Assembly (NCBI RefSeq): GCF_002863565.1
Contig: NZ_PGUW01000026.1
Span: forward strand, 1 to 64,000
DNA length: 64,000 nucleotides
Direction of reading: 5' to 3'
Source of the DNA: Bacillus sp. V5-8f
Lineage (GTDB): Bacteria; Bacillota; Bacilli; Bacillales; DSM-1321
Under the pieces are notes generated by a model. It was not told the origin of the DNA and did no database searches. It worked only from the letters and a program-made list of their open reading frames with translations. The position numbers were made by a program, and so were the translations under genes. Shown here one piece after another: positions 1 to 9,800 of the stretch; the stretch's first letter is position 1; the number at the start of each line of letters is the position of its first letter.

Positions 1-173
1 AACTCTGGTTGATCAGTTATATCAATCGTAGCAGCGGGTTCATCCAACGAGGGAAGAGGAATTTGTTCATATTCCCATTCTAAGTCATCCTCGATATCCT
101 TTTCATCAAAGGTGAGTTCTTTATCATCCTCAAGGTTGAAATCCACCTCTTCCTTAATTAAGAATTTCATCAT
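1..173 (-). CDS. Acidic protein, N-terminal part (runs off the window)
   Basis: An open frame starts at ATG 173 and runs off the left edge, giving 57 residues. It begins MMKFLIKEEVDFNLEDD and is very rich in Asp and Glu. GTGAGGG about 8 nt upstream is a good ribosome binding site. I do not recognise the family. The short acidic start and the surroundings of decayed small genes suggest an accessory gene of a plasmid or integrative element. Confidence 0.55.
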   Translation of the reverse strand, partial: MMKFLIKEEVDFNLEDDKELTFDEKDIEDDLEWEYEQIPLPSLDEPAATIDITDQPE

Positions 174-306
174 ATGTATCCCTCACTTTTATCTCTTATT
201 AATTATACAAAACAGCAGTGCAGAATAATGGAACCATAAATAAAAATCCTTTAAAGGGACAGTTCTTTATGACGACTGAAAAATTATAACGGATAATGAA
301 AACAAA

Positions 307-429
307 ATGCAGGGTAGATTTGAAAATGTGTTCGGAGGCTTAGAAGACCATTCTTCATTAGGTGAGCCTGACCATTATTATGATTGGCAAAATGCACTTG
401 AAGAACTTAGAAAAATAACTAAACAATGA
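307..429 (+). CDS. Possible 40-residue peptide or relic
   Basis: ATG 307 to TGA 427-429 encodes a 40-residue peptide containing GLEDHSSLGEPDHYYDW. There is no clear Shine-Dalgarno sequence, but the composition looks protein-like. It may be the tail of a decayed gene, because the reading continues a little upstream without a good start. Function unknown. Confidence 0.25.
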   Translation: MQGRFENVFGGLEDHSSLGEPDHYYDWQNALEELRKITKQ

Positions 430-628
430 TGTGAACATATAAATGCTAAAAATATTTAAATCAAGAACAATTGTATTACTTGCACATGCACATTTCCTGA
501 TATGGTTGTAAATGTTAACAAATGTATTTTTATTGTTTTAAATAAAGTAAACCAATTAACCTAAGAATCAAATGGAATGTGACCTGAATCATATTTTAAG
601 ATGTTTATGAAATTCTATGATGAAAACG

Positions 629-657
629 AAAGAACCGACAGTTAATCGGTTCTTTTT
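629..657 (+). terminator. Rho-independent terminator
   Basis: An 8-bp perfect stem, AGAACCGA with TCGGTTCT (631-638/646-653), has a 7-nt loop and is followed by TTTTT. A-residues precede the stem, so it may act in both directions. On the minus strand it would end the broken secreted-protein gene at 672-1071. Confidence 0.7.
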
Positions 658-671
658 AATTAGGAGAAAAC

Positions 672-1071
672 TCATTGAGATTTCGCGATTGGAAATCCAC
701 CTAAATATTTATAGAAAACGATTTCATCACCTTTTCCTTCATCTGCCCATTTAATTGAGTGGTAGAAAATGCAAGCCGCAATATTTAAATATGATTTTGC
801 TCGGTCCACTGCTGCATTCCAAAATTTAAAAGCACATTCGTTTGGGATGTTTCACTTTATTGAGAGATTTATTTTTATCTAGCTGTTTTTCAATTTCCTT
901 TAACACTGATTTAGTAACGGCACTGTTGTAGTAAAGTCTCTCTGCATATTTGGTTGTACTATACTTAGTTACTCCTTTAACCGAAGCAGCCTCTGTTTTG
1001 GAAGCCCCTGGTAAACAAAAAACTCCTAATGCTAATGAAAAAGCTATTAAAATACTGATTACTTTTTTCAT
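672..1071 (-). pseudogene. Small secreted protein, frameshifted
   Basis: The start at 1071 has a strong AGGGGG site. Residues 1-28 form a classic signal peptide (MKKVISILIAFSLALGVFC, then ASKTEAAS). The first frame stops at 826 after 81 residues, just past KVKHPK. The next frame continues with ECAFKFWNAAVDRAKSYLN and ends in GGFPIAKSQ at 672. The joined product would be about 130 residues, with a hydrophobic N-terminus and a WNAAVDRA-type helical C-terminal half. I do not recognise the family. A single 1-nt indel near 831-836 explains the break; a sequencing error or programmed shift is possible but less likely in this decayed neighbourhood. Confidence 0.6.
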
Positions 1072-1164
1072 GTTAATTCCCCCTGTTCATAGGTGGTTTT
1101 ATATATAGAGTAAATATGTTCTTTAAGGCGTGTGTTACAAATAACAAGCCCTTAGTATATATTT

Positions 1165-1278
1165 TCACCTTTGCCTTGCTGCTTTGCAAGCGTCACCACA
1201 ATACGCGTTAGAACCTTTAAGAACACTACCAATCTGTCTTTTACTAGGTTTTTCGATATATTTACGACACGTTTGACA
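1165..1278 (-). pseudogene. Relic of small C2C2 zinc-binding protein (copy 1)
   Basis: The minus frame reads CQTCRKYIEKPSKRQIGSVL and then AYCGDACKAARQR before TGA 1165-1167. Cys-x2-Cys and Cys-x3-Cys pairs about 30 residues apart suggest a small zinc finger. An in-frame stop three codons after the only upstream ATG leaves it without a usable start. A related broken copy lies at 1854-2010. Confidence 0.4.
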
Positions 1279-1395
1279 TTATATATGCATTAAATTGCTT
1301 TTTATATAGCCAAATACTTTGCCCTAAGATGTGAAAAATAGCACCTTCGTAAAAATTTTTATCTTCTTCCAAGGGATATAATAGTGTTATATTAT

Positions 1396-1835
1396 TCAAT
1401 TCGAATTCTTCTTTCCAGACTCAAGGTTTCGTTCTTCTTCATCTAAATGATTCAAAAATTCAGATATCTGTTTACCTAATTTAGCTTCATCAGTTGAATA
1501 GTAATCTAGTAAGGGGTCGTTATTGTCGTTAGAAAACAATAGAAAGTATTCTAATCCTTTTTGTAAATGCAGGAGAGGAAATTTATAAAAACAAACAAAG
1601 TCTTTTGTATCATAGAGTTGTGGATACATATCTTCTCCGAATTGATTTATTGCTTTAAGCTTATGTTCTTTGGTAAGAATATGACACTGGACATATTGGG
1701 CAAATACTAATTCTGCCGGGGCGTGAACAAACTCTGGATACGTATTTGATGCTCTTATTAAAAAATTTCTTAATTGTTTTCCTTGAAAAACTCTAAATTA
1801 ACAAAGTCCAAGAACCAAAACTGACCTCTTTCCAT
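1396..1835 (-). pseudogene. Unknown protein, frameshifted
   Basis: The longest piece (1396-1629) begins MYPQLYDTKDFVCFYKFP, but the same frame is open upstream to about 1795 (AELVFAQYVQCHILTKEHK), so that Met is internal. A Met in another frame at 1835 (MERGQFWFLDFVNLEFF) leads into it, with one indel near 1795. The joined product would be about 145 residues and soluble, with an acidic C-terminus (HLDEEERNLESGKK). No family recognised. Confidence 0.5.
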
Positions 1836-1853
1836 AGGAACCGTTACCGCCCT

Positions 1854-2010
1854 TTATATTTTGTTTTTTTTGCGTCTTGCAGCTTTGCAATTTTCACTAC
1901 AATAAGAATTTAAACTTTAATAGAATCCGAGATATGTTTCTTACTTACGTTATCTATAAATTTTTGGCACACTGCACAAATAACAAAAGCATCTAACTTT
2001 TTTATAATTA
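1854..2010 (-). pseudogene. Relic of small C2C2 zinc-binding protein (copy 2)
   Basis: The minus frame gives DAFVICAVCQKFIDNVSKKH. After a 1-nt shift it reads NSYCSENCKAARRKKNKI and ends at 1854. The pattern Cys-x2-Cys, then YCxxxCKAAR, is shared with the relic at 1165-1278, so the two are paralogues. Both are disrupted. Confidence 0.4.
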
Positions 2011-2035
2011 GAAATGCTCTGAGCTAAAACTGATT

Positions 2036-2197
2036 CTAAGCAGCTGTATAAACAAACTCATCTTCCTCGGCAGAGTCTAAAAGCATTGTGTTAAAAAGTC
2101 GGAATTGTGCTTCCATAGGTAACCCCGATTCATCTTCTGGAAAATTATTAAAAAATTGTTGATTTCTTCCACTAACGAGAAATAAGACCTTCAGCAC
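2036..2197 (-). CDS. Small hypothetical protein, possibly a relic
   Basis: GTG 2197 to TAG 2036-2038 encodes about 53 residues (VSGRNQQFFNNFPEDESG, later LDSAEEDEFVYTAA). The composition is protein-like but the ribosome binding site is weak. It may be the C-terminal remnant of a longer gene. Unknown function. Confidence 0.35.
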   Translation of the reverse strand: MLKVLFLVSGRNQQFFNNFPEDESGLPMEAQFRLFNTMLLDSAEEDEFVYTAA

Positions 2198-2239
2198 AAA
2201 GATTCTCGCTGGTCTTTTTGTTTTGATTTTCGTTAGGAA

Positions 2240-2398
2240 TTACAATTGGTTTTGTAAGATAATCTTTTTAATTCTGTTCATAGCATTTTTACGGTCTCTT
2301 TCTGATTTGTCCAAGAGATCTCTTGCGCTTTTTAGTAGTAGCGGTTTCGGTCTTTTTTTAAATTCAATAATATTGTTATTTTGAACTCTTCTCTCCAT
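2240..2398 (-). CDS. Small basic hypothetical protein
   Basis: ATG 2398 is preceded by GAGAGAGGGATC, a good ribosome binding site. The 52-residue product is Lys/Arg-rich (FKKRPKPLLLKSARDLLDKS) and predicted helical. It is too short to assign. It lies in the same orientation as the surrounding decayed plasmid-like genes and, unlike them, is intact. Confidence 0.55.
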   Translation of the reverse strand: MERRVQNNNIIEFKKRPKPLLLKSARDLLDKSERDRKNAMNRIKKIILQNQL

Positions 2399-2443
2399 CG
2401 TTACAGATCCCTCTCTCTTTTTGTATTAATTAAACAATAATAT

Positions 2444-2863
2444 TCATTCCTCTTCTAGCATTTTATTTGCTCGGTTAGTTATACCCTCATATAAATTATC
2501 ACCATACTGCTCCTTCATTTGAAAAAAACAGAAGGATACGCCCACGCTAAATGTTTCTGTAGTACTTCATCCTTGTTATACCTCACAAAGTTACCGATTA
2601 GCCCTTCCTTATCCAACTTTCTATAAAAATCCACTTTATAGCGAATTCCGAATTCCTTTATAATATCGTTTTTACTCCATTAACCCCAGCTGTTTGTGAA
2701 CGTTGGATTTTATGTTATGAATGGCTTTATCTATAACTGGTTCGGATTTCATGAACTCAATTAAAATGTAGATGGGCTTACCCTCTAGAGCTACTTGATA
2801 TAACTTTTCCTGAAAACCAATTAGATCCTTTTCAGCTGCGATTGTACGAGCCATGAACCCCAT
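2444..2863 (-). pseudogene. Unknown element protein, two frameshifts
   Basis: ATG 2863 starts a 63-residue ORF (MGFMARTIAAEKDLIGFQEK) that stops at 2672. The next frame carries straight on with WSKNDIIKEFGIRYKVDFYR through YNKDEVLQKHLAWAYPSVFF. A third frame ends it with QYGDNLYEGITNRANKMLEE at 2444. The joined product would be about 138 residues and mostly helical. It resembles a small plasmid or ICE accessory protein, but I cannot name it. Confidence 0.5.
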
Positions 2864-3009
2864 ATCATCACCCCTAAATAATAGTTCCGATAGGATAGCT
2901 GTTTAACTAGGATTTGCCTGTCGATTTTCGCTATATATACTCCACCGACTAGTTCCCTTTGTTTGGCCCTTATTCATTTTTAAATCACCTTTTTATTTTG
3001 TATGTCTGA

Positions 3010-3570
3010 AAACCTACGTCAGGACCTCTGTTTGCGGGTTTATCAAAAACCATTCACCTTGTGAGACTGCCATAAGAGCTACATGCTGTTCGATAGTCAA
3101 ATCAACATAATTGCTTACACAGGAATTAGGATCTCTTTGAATGTCACCGTCATTTTAAAGATAACAAGGAAAGTACTTTTTATAGTGAGTGCCGAATAAT
3201 AATCAGCTGTATCTACAATCGTATCAACTGGATGTTCATCTAATTCCTTATCCCATGTATACATTTCACCAAAGAAATCAATTAACCGGGTAAATCGGAT
3301 ATGGTTGGTCCTTTTTTATAAATCCAGAACGTTTTTACCTGTTCAAAACCTATAAATCCCCAACCTTGACCATTTTTAATCCAGATAATTGCTTCTTGTT
3401 GATCTTTTTCTGTCAACTATTCAAATGTACCTTCTGAAGTACCATTTCCCCACCAAACAAATTTAACATTCCTATTTTGTTTTAATACGGTTGGAACATG
3501 TAATAAGGTTAAATCTTGTAAAACAAGATCTCCTAGCGTTTCATAGTTGTCCAACGTAACCCATTTTCAT
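3010..3570 (-). pseudogene. Heavily decayed gene of unknown function
   Basis: Protein-like stretches appear in successive minus frames: DNYETLGDLVLQDLTLLHVP, KFVWWGNGTSEGTF, LTEKDQQEAIIWIKNGQGWG, GEMYTWDKELDEHP and, near the end, DLTIEQHVALMAVSQGEWFL. They are separated by stops and frame changes. The order is collinear, so this was one gene of about 190 codons. The family is not recognised. Confidence 0.45.
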
Positions 3571-3622
3571 TTGTCATGGTTTCCCATTCTCGTTTTTATT
3601 GTGTAATTTTCGGTACACGTAA

Positions 3623-3676
3623 GGGGTGTGCCTAACTATACTTATTCGAAAGAATAAACACAATCAGACACACCCC
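3623..3676. other. Compound hairpin
   Basis: The outer arms GGGGTGTG (3623-3630) and CACACCCC (3669-3676) enclose a second perfect hairpin, TTATTC-GAAA-GAATAA. A short A-rich tract follows. It could be a terminator or small structured RNA between the relic at 3010-3570 and the Septu-like operon. Confidence 0.4.
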
Positions 3677-3819
3677 TTTATAAAAAAGGGAGTCGGAAAC
3701 ACTCCCAGCAGGAAAATTTAGTGAAAACCACCCTTCCTGTCCACCAAAATGCACCTCAAGTTGGTTGTTTATAATAAAGTAGTTAAGTATTGGTTATTTT
3801 TTATGAAAATGAAATATTT

Positions 3820-3851
3820 AAGAGTGCGATAATGGCTATTTTCGCACTCTT
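3820..3851. terminator. Terminator of the Septu-like operon
   Basis: A perfect 10-bp stem, AAGAGTGCGA with TCGCACTCTT (3820-3829/3842-3851), lies 43 nt downstream of the HNH gene's stop on the minus strand. No long U tract follows on either strand, so termination strength is uncertain. Confidence 0.5.
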
Positions 3852-3893
3852 ATTTATCTGGAGTATAAGAAAGGATTTTGAATCTATTTATAC

Positions 3894-4970
3894 CTAAAAA
3901 GGATTTGTAATTCTTAAATTACTAGTTCCAATTTCAATTTCATTAGCTATATACATACTAAGATTTAACAAGTCTTCTTTATTCAATTGCAATTGTTTAA
4001 GATAATCTAATCTTAACTTAGTTAAAGAATCTATCTTTTTTTCTTTCAAAATATTTACATATTGGTCTTTAATTTCTTCTTTGATTTTTAATTGAATATC
4101 ATTAATAGTTATATTTTCAATATATTTAATCTGTTTAATGACATTACGCTGAATTTCTTCCTTCAACTTTATTAATTTCCTTCTACAATACTTATTATAT
4201 CTTTCTTTTAAGTGAAAGAGTTTGAAGAAATTAAGTACCTTTTCTTTATCTAAAAGTGAAATTGGTTCAAAGAATTCAATTTCAATGCAATCATTTTTAT
4301 AAGTAAAATAAAAATAATCATCTAAGTTATCAAAATATGGATGCATAATAGGTAAGTACAATTTTTCTTGCTTTATTCTATCATTACAAGCAGAACACGC
4401 AACAACTAAGTTTTTGGGATAAATAGCTAGTAATGGATACCGAGATTTGGGAATAAAATGATCTACTGAGGATGAATCAAATTCCATTTCATGAATATCA
4501 CAATATGGACAAGTACTTTCAAGAGTTAATTCTTCCCTTAATTCTCGTATTGCATTAGTTTCCCCAATTGTTTTATTGAAAATTTTTCCATGGATTAAAT
4601 CTGAATAAAAATATTCGAATGCCTTAGTTACTTCTTTAGAGTACGAGGTAATATCCATCCAATCCTGGGAAAGAAAATTTTTATAATTAACAACAAACTC
4701 ATTGTACTTTTCAAATAAATCCATACCTTCATACTTTAATTCACAAATATGGTTCTTTAAGTTAGTTCCTGTAGCTACGTCCAAAAAACTATATTTACAA
4801 TCTGCATCTTTTTTCAAATCCTGCATCTTTTTAACTAAAATATCTATATCAGACTCATTTTTAGCTTCAAACCTGGGTTCTTCATTTACAAAATTTAATA
4901 TCTCAGCAACAAAATCATGATATGGCCCGATTAATTCCTCGATTTTATCTGACCACTCTACTTTATACAT
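3894..4970 (-). CDS. HNH endonuclease, Septu PtuB-like
   Basis: This is the nuclease partner of the upstream ATPase gene. About residues 150-200 carry a zinc-supported HNH fold: CPYC, then VDHFIPKSRYP (the H of HNH), a central Asn in PKNLVVACSACN, and the second Cys pair CSACN. The N-terminal 140 residues are helical and not recognisable; the C-terminal 150 are Lys/Glu-rich helices. I choose ATG 4970 (MYKVEWSDK) because AAAAGGTG lies just upstream; a GTG at 4979 is the alternative. The start overlaps the ATPase stop (4963-4965), implying translational coupling. An ABC-type ATPase plus an HNH nuclease is the Septu (PtuA/PtuB) layout. At about 358 residues this HNH protein is longer than the PtuB proteins I know. 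Confidence 0.8.
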   Translation of the reverse strand: MYKVEWSDKIEELIGPYHDFVAEILNFVNEEPRFEAKNESDIDILVKKMQDLKKDADCKYSFLDVATGTNLKNHICELKYEGMDLFEKYNEFVVNYKNFLSQDWMDITSYSKEVTKAFEYFYSDLIHGKIFNKTIGETNAIRELREELTLESTCPYCDIHEMEFDSSSVDHFIPKSRYPLLAIYPKNLVVACSACNDRIKQEKLYLPIMHPYFDNLDDYFYFTYKNDCIEIEFFEPISLLDKEKVLNFFKLFHLKERYNKYCRRKLIKLKEEIQRNVIKQIKYIENITINDIQLKIKEEIKDQYVNILKEKKIDSLTKLRLDYLKQLQLNKEDLLNLSMYIANEIEIGTSNLRITNPF

Positions 4971-6495
4971 CTCTATCACCTTTTAATTCTCTAAATGCCT
5001 TAATCTTTAAAAATAATTGATATTTAATCTCACTATCAGCTATCTGTGAATATATATTTAGTGCCTTATCAATATCTCCAATCTGCAATAACTTCTCAAT
5101 TACGTCTACATATTCATTAATCATTTCACCTTTATGATCTTCTATATTAAATATATCAGAAAGAACATCTTCATAATTTAAACCCAATGTTTTGTCATTA
5201 ACTTTTACTTGCTTAATTGAATATCTATCCTTTTTTAAGCCTATAAGACAGTTCTTTGTGACATCAGAAACTATCAATGGGGAATGAGTAGCAATAATTA
5301 CATGACATTTTCTATCTCCTAATAAATCTATTAGTGTCTTTATATATCCCCTTATCCATTTAGGATGTAAATGTGTTTCTGGTTCATCGATTAAAACAAC
5401 AGAATTTTCATTTACATGCTCATGTAGATCAAAAAATCTCATAAACATACTTAACTCCCCTGAACTTAACATCGAGATTGGAAAAGGGTCACTATTAAAA
5501 TTATTCTCAAACCATACATCATTCAATAAATTAAAAGAGAAAAGATCTAAAAACTCCAAATCCCATAACAATTGTTGATTTCCACCGGGGTAATAATATA
5601 TATCTGCTATGGATAATAATCTACTTTTACCATTTTTATAGGCTGATTCATAATCTTTTGTAATTTTGAATAGTATAGAAAATTTTTCCAGAATAAACAA
5701 TGTTTCTAGTATATAATGTTCCCCTTTAAAACTTAAATTCCCATAATCTCTTATATTACTTGAAATCTTAGAAAATGCCCTCTCAAATTTAGTTTTGAAC
5801 AAATTAGTCCTTTTACGTACGCCCATTTGACTCGATAGTTCATCTAATGTTTTTACATAATTATGTATTTTTTCTTCAACCTTTAAATCTAAATTCAAAT
5901 AAGATAGGTTGTATTCTTCATCCTTCATCACCTTTAGCCTTTTTATTACTTTATCTAAGGCATAATGAGTTCTTAGTTGAAACTCTGATAGCTCAAAGTA
6001 TAATTCTCTTTTTTCATACCCAATATATTTTAAGATTGAGTAGACTTCTTCAAATTTATTGGACGCAAATTTCTTTAATATACGTGTTGATAATCTTTTT
6101 ATACTTTGATCATTTATATTCGTTTTTTGTAGAAAAAAGTTTTTAGAACTCCCTAATTCTTTTGTTACATCTAATTTATCTATAGGAGTATAAGAGGAAA
6201 CAACAATATTTGAAGGATGTTCTAAACAATCAGTGTAAGATGTTTTAGTATATTCATTTCCCTTCAATTTGTAATTCACTTCATATTTACCCATCTCTCT
6301 AGACCTTTCAATTGGAAAAAAACTATTGATTATCAATTGAAAAATAGTTGTTTTCGCAGTTCCATTCTCACCAATTATTACTGAGAGTCTCATTTCTTTA
6401 TCCTTTTCTAAGTCCATTATCTTAGATTCTGGAAATTCCAACTCGAAATTTTCTAATTTCCTGAATTTATCTACTTTTATTCTTTTAATGAACAT
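4963..6495 (-). CDS. AAA/ABC-type ATPase, Septu PtuA-like
   Basis: A 510-residue RecF/SMC-like ATPase. Walker A is GENGTAKTT (residues 42-50; Ala replaces the usual second Gly). The ABC signature is LSSGE (about 343-347), Walker B is VVLIDEPETHLHP (about 366-377), and the switch His lies in ATHSPL (about 402-407). Between them is a 290-residue helical insert, shorter than a true SMC coiled coil. The gene is first in a two-gene operon with the HNH nuclease. In Septu the ATPase assembles with the nuclease and restrains or licenses it during phage infection. That role is inferred here from domain pairing; an OLD- or PARIS-type ATPase is a less likely reading. Confidence 0.8.
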   Translation of the reverse strand: MFIKRIKVDKFRKLENFELEFPESKIMDLEKDKEMRLSVIIGENGTAKTTIFQLIINSFFPIERSREMGKYEVNYKLKGNEYTKTSYTDCLEHPSNIVVSSYTPIDKLDVTKELGSSKNFFLQKTNINDQSIKRLSTRILKKFASNKFEEVYSILKYIGYEKRELYFELSEFQLRTHYALDKVIKRLKVMKDEEYNLSYLNLDLKVEEKIHNYVKTLDELSSQMGVRKRTNLFKTKFERAFSKISSNIRDYGNLSFKGEHYILETLFILEKFSILFKITKDYESAYKNGKSRLLSIADIYYYPGGNQQLLWDLEFLDLFSFNLLNDVWFENNFNSDPFPISMLSSGELSMFMRFFDLHEHVNENSVVLIDEPETHLHPKWIRGYIKTLIDLLGDRKCHVIIATHSPLIVSDVTKNCLIGLKKDRYSIKQVKVNDKTLGLNYEDVLSDIFNIEDHKGEMINEYVDVIEKLLQIGDIDKALNIYSQIADSEIKYQLFLKIKAFRELKGDRDV

Positions 6496-6554
6496 TAATT
6501 TTCACACCTAACAATTTATTTGAATTCTCTCTCCTATATCTGATTTACAAGGAA

Positions 6555-6581
6555 ATTATAACCTATTTAATAGTAAGTCAA
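6555..6581 (-). promoter_or_regulatory. Sigma-A type promoter for the Septu-like operon
   Basis: On the minus strand TTGACT (6576-6581) and TATAAT (6555-6560) are 15 nt apart, about 60 nt upstream of the ATPase start at 6495. Both boxes are near consensus, though the spacing is slightly short. Confidence 0.5.
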
Positions 6582-6836
6582 AAGACAGGTTTTTTATTAT
6601 TCTCGTCTATTATTATTAAGATGATTTTACTATAAAAGAATAAAACCTTTTGTAGCGAAAAATTGTAAATAGCTGTCTTATATCCATAAATTTAAAATAA
6701 AACGTAAAAATATACAATTCTTTTCAAATGAGTATATTTATAACAAGTTTCTCTCGTAATAATTCTTATCTATTAAAAGAGTGCGATGGAATTCCCGTAG
6801 AAATCACTAATTTCATATACTAAAAATATTGCATGC

Positions 6837-6865
6837 AAAAAAAGACACTGGGTAATTCCAGTGTC
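6837..6865 (-). terminator. Terminator of the giant NTPase gene
   Basis: The stem GACACTGG/CCAGTGTC (6844-6851/6858-6865) has a 6-nt loop and is followed on the minus strand by seven U residues (6837-6843). It lies 33 nt past the stop of the 1966-residue gene, the right place for its terminator. Confidence 0.8.
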
Positions 6866-6897
6866 TACAACCTTTCCAATGCTCCACTTTATATTTT

Positions 6898-9800
6898 TCA
6901 GTATAAATATGGCATAGTCTTTAATTTATTAGTTTTATAGTAAGTTAATCCAAATCTACTAACTAAATTATCTATTACCCCCTTATCACATAACCATCTA
7001 CACAATAATGGTTGTCTAAAGTAATTTTCATGAATGGCCTCTCTACTCGGAAAAACAAAGCGTTCAAATTCTAAAATGCTTTCGTTTTCTTTATTTATCC
7101 ATCTTAATGGATTTTCCCTTGAAGGAGTTATATTCAATAAATCTTTTAATATAGGCGAAGGATACATCATAGTATTCCCATATACAAACACACTAGTACC
7201 TACAAGTTCATTCGTCAAGCAAACTCCTGTATTTTCCAAGAATTCTTCTTCAATAATTAGTAATTCTTCATCCCCTGAAAGATATCGTGAGACAATTCCC
7301 CCCATATTTAGAGATTTAGTTATTGATAAATCCTTTACCAATACGTTATTTTTAACTAACTTTGCAGTTTCCATATAAATTATTCCATCTCTACTACCAA
7401 CCGGGTACCAAATTACCCCACCTATAACATACATATCATCAGGCACATTTTTTTCTAATATCCCCTTCAAATATGGTTTACCTTTCGACAAAGAGTTTTC
7501 TCCAAGATATTTTTTTAGTTCATTCTCTATATCCCATTCTTCTTCATAAGTAACCTTTGGTATTTTTGTAATTACCCAAGCATCATCTGTATTCAATAAA
7601 GCTTGAGCTTTTATAGATAAAGGGACACTTCTCCACCGTTTCTTTTTCTCTTCGCCATACAGAATCTTCATATCTAATTCAGTATATGACCGTGGGAAAA
7701 GCATAGAGTCTCCCGGTCTAGATGCATCCTGAAAAAAGGAATCCTGTCGTAGTGATTTCTTCTCACTTTGTAAAAAATATCTAATATCATCATTAGGATT
7801 ATAAGTAAAACTTTCCATTATACTTAAAAATCTTTCCGCTGCATTACTTATCTTAGACTTATTAAATATTGAAGGATAATCGATAGGAAGCTCGTACCTT
7901 ATCTCTTCAGCTTTATATTGAATCTCATCTTCATTTCTATTTTTAATAGTTGAATATAGTTGAATCTTTTTAGCTAAGTCGTTTGTCTCTTTATACTCTT
8001 TTTCAATACAAGAATATAAAATATTGAGTCCTTCAATATTTTCTTGTGACCATCTTTGTGACATTAATATTAGATATTCTCTCTGTTCATCAGTATATAA
8101 TTCCCATGATTCCGAAATGAACTTAAATATTTCTGAATATCTTTCAACTAATAACTGTAAACCTTGTAAACAGATTTCAATTCTGTGAATATTCCTAGTT
8201 GAAATTTGTTCTATAAGAATATTACACGTTAATTCCAAAATATTTGTAGGTATCAGCAACCTACTAGTCGATGGTTCTATTATTTCCGAATTAAAATTTA
8301 AATGTCCACATCCAGTGATCCAAGCATAATGACATTTTAATTCTTCATCGAAAATATGTCTTACAAATTCAATAGATAGCAAGTCACCTGCATATTGTAA
8401 TAAAAATTCCATATTAGAGCTACAAGTATAATAATTGTCATCATCATACAGATTGTTTATATTATACTCAGCCAAAATCCACAAAAAGTCTTTATCAAGT
8501 ATCCCTATAAGTTTTTCCACAATATTTCTACATCCAGACTGTTCCCAAGCATATTTTTCTAGTCTAGTTAAAATAAATCCAGTAAATTTTTCAGCTATAT
8601 TTTTAGTGTTTTCACCACGTTTTTCAATTATATCCCATGCAATATTAACAGAGGTCCACCTCATTAATGAATCCTGTTCATATTCCAAAAAATGAATTAT
8701 TTCGTCTGTTTTCATTTCAATTAGATTTAATTTTAAATGTTCTTCCTCTAATTTTCTTCTTTCACTATATTCATCACGAGTTTTTATTTGATCATTACTA
8801 CTTTCTTGGAAAAGAGCAATCTTTGCATGTTCTGGTGATATTTCTGCTAATAAACTATCAATTTCTTCAAAACCAAATTTTTTACCTGTGTTTACACATT
8901 TCAAATAAATATTTTTTAACCCTACCCTATCTTCTTTGTTATACCAAGATAATATTCCGCAGCTCAATATCCAGATAGAAACTATATCTTTAGCCTCAGT
9001 ACAACTTTCTACCAACTCAAATAGCTGATCATATATTATACTTAGCGAAAAACGAAATTTTTCATCTTGTTGTCTTAGTTTCCAGACATCAGTAATCCCG
9101 CTTTTTACTGCAGCAGAAGCAATTTCCTTTTGTATATCATATGAAGCTCTATTATTCCCTTTTATATCTGCTATACTAGATAACTGATATAGTTTTAAAC
9201 CTCTAGTTTGCCACTCAGAAGGACACTGTTTGATAATCTTCTTAAAATATTTTAGTAATGGCCATAAAGCATATTCCTTATGATCCACATAACTAACAAC
9301 ATCCCAGTGTAACTTCTTATCAATCTCATTCATGAAATCCGGAACTACAATTTCACCATATTTTTTAAAGCATTGATGGGTTTCTTCATAATTACTTTCT
9401 AGAAAAAGTTTTTCACCGTTTTCCCCATACAGTTCTAATAGATATCTTTTTACTATTTCTGTGTTTTCATTCCTAGTTAAAAAGTCTAATATAATAGTCT
9501 TATAATGCATTCCTAATAAATTTCTTTCAAATAAATGCGTTTTTAATAACTCGTAAAGATAGTCATTTTCAATGGATGTTAAAAGATTCCTTTGATTTAA
9601 AGATATAAATAACAGTATTTTAAATCCTTCATTAAAATTAAAAGTTCTTACACCTTTGGTCTTATATTCTAAAAAGTCTCTATAACTTGTGATAAGCAGC
9701 TTTTTAGTGTTTGTGTTTTTATTATTATTCAATTCTCTTATAGCTCTACCTATAAAAAAGCCATGGCGAGTCAGATTTTTTAGATATTGGTAATCCTTAT

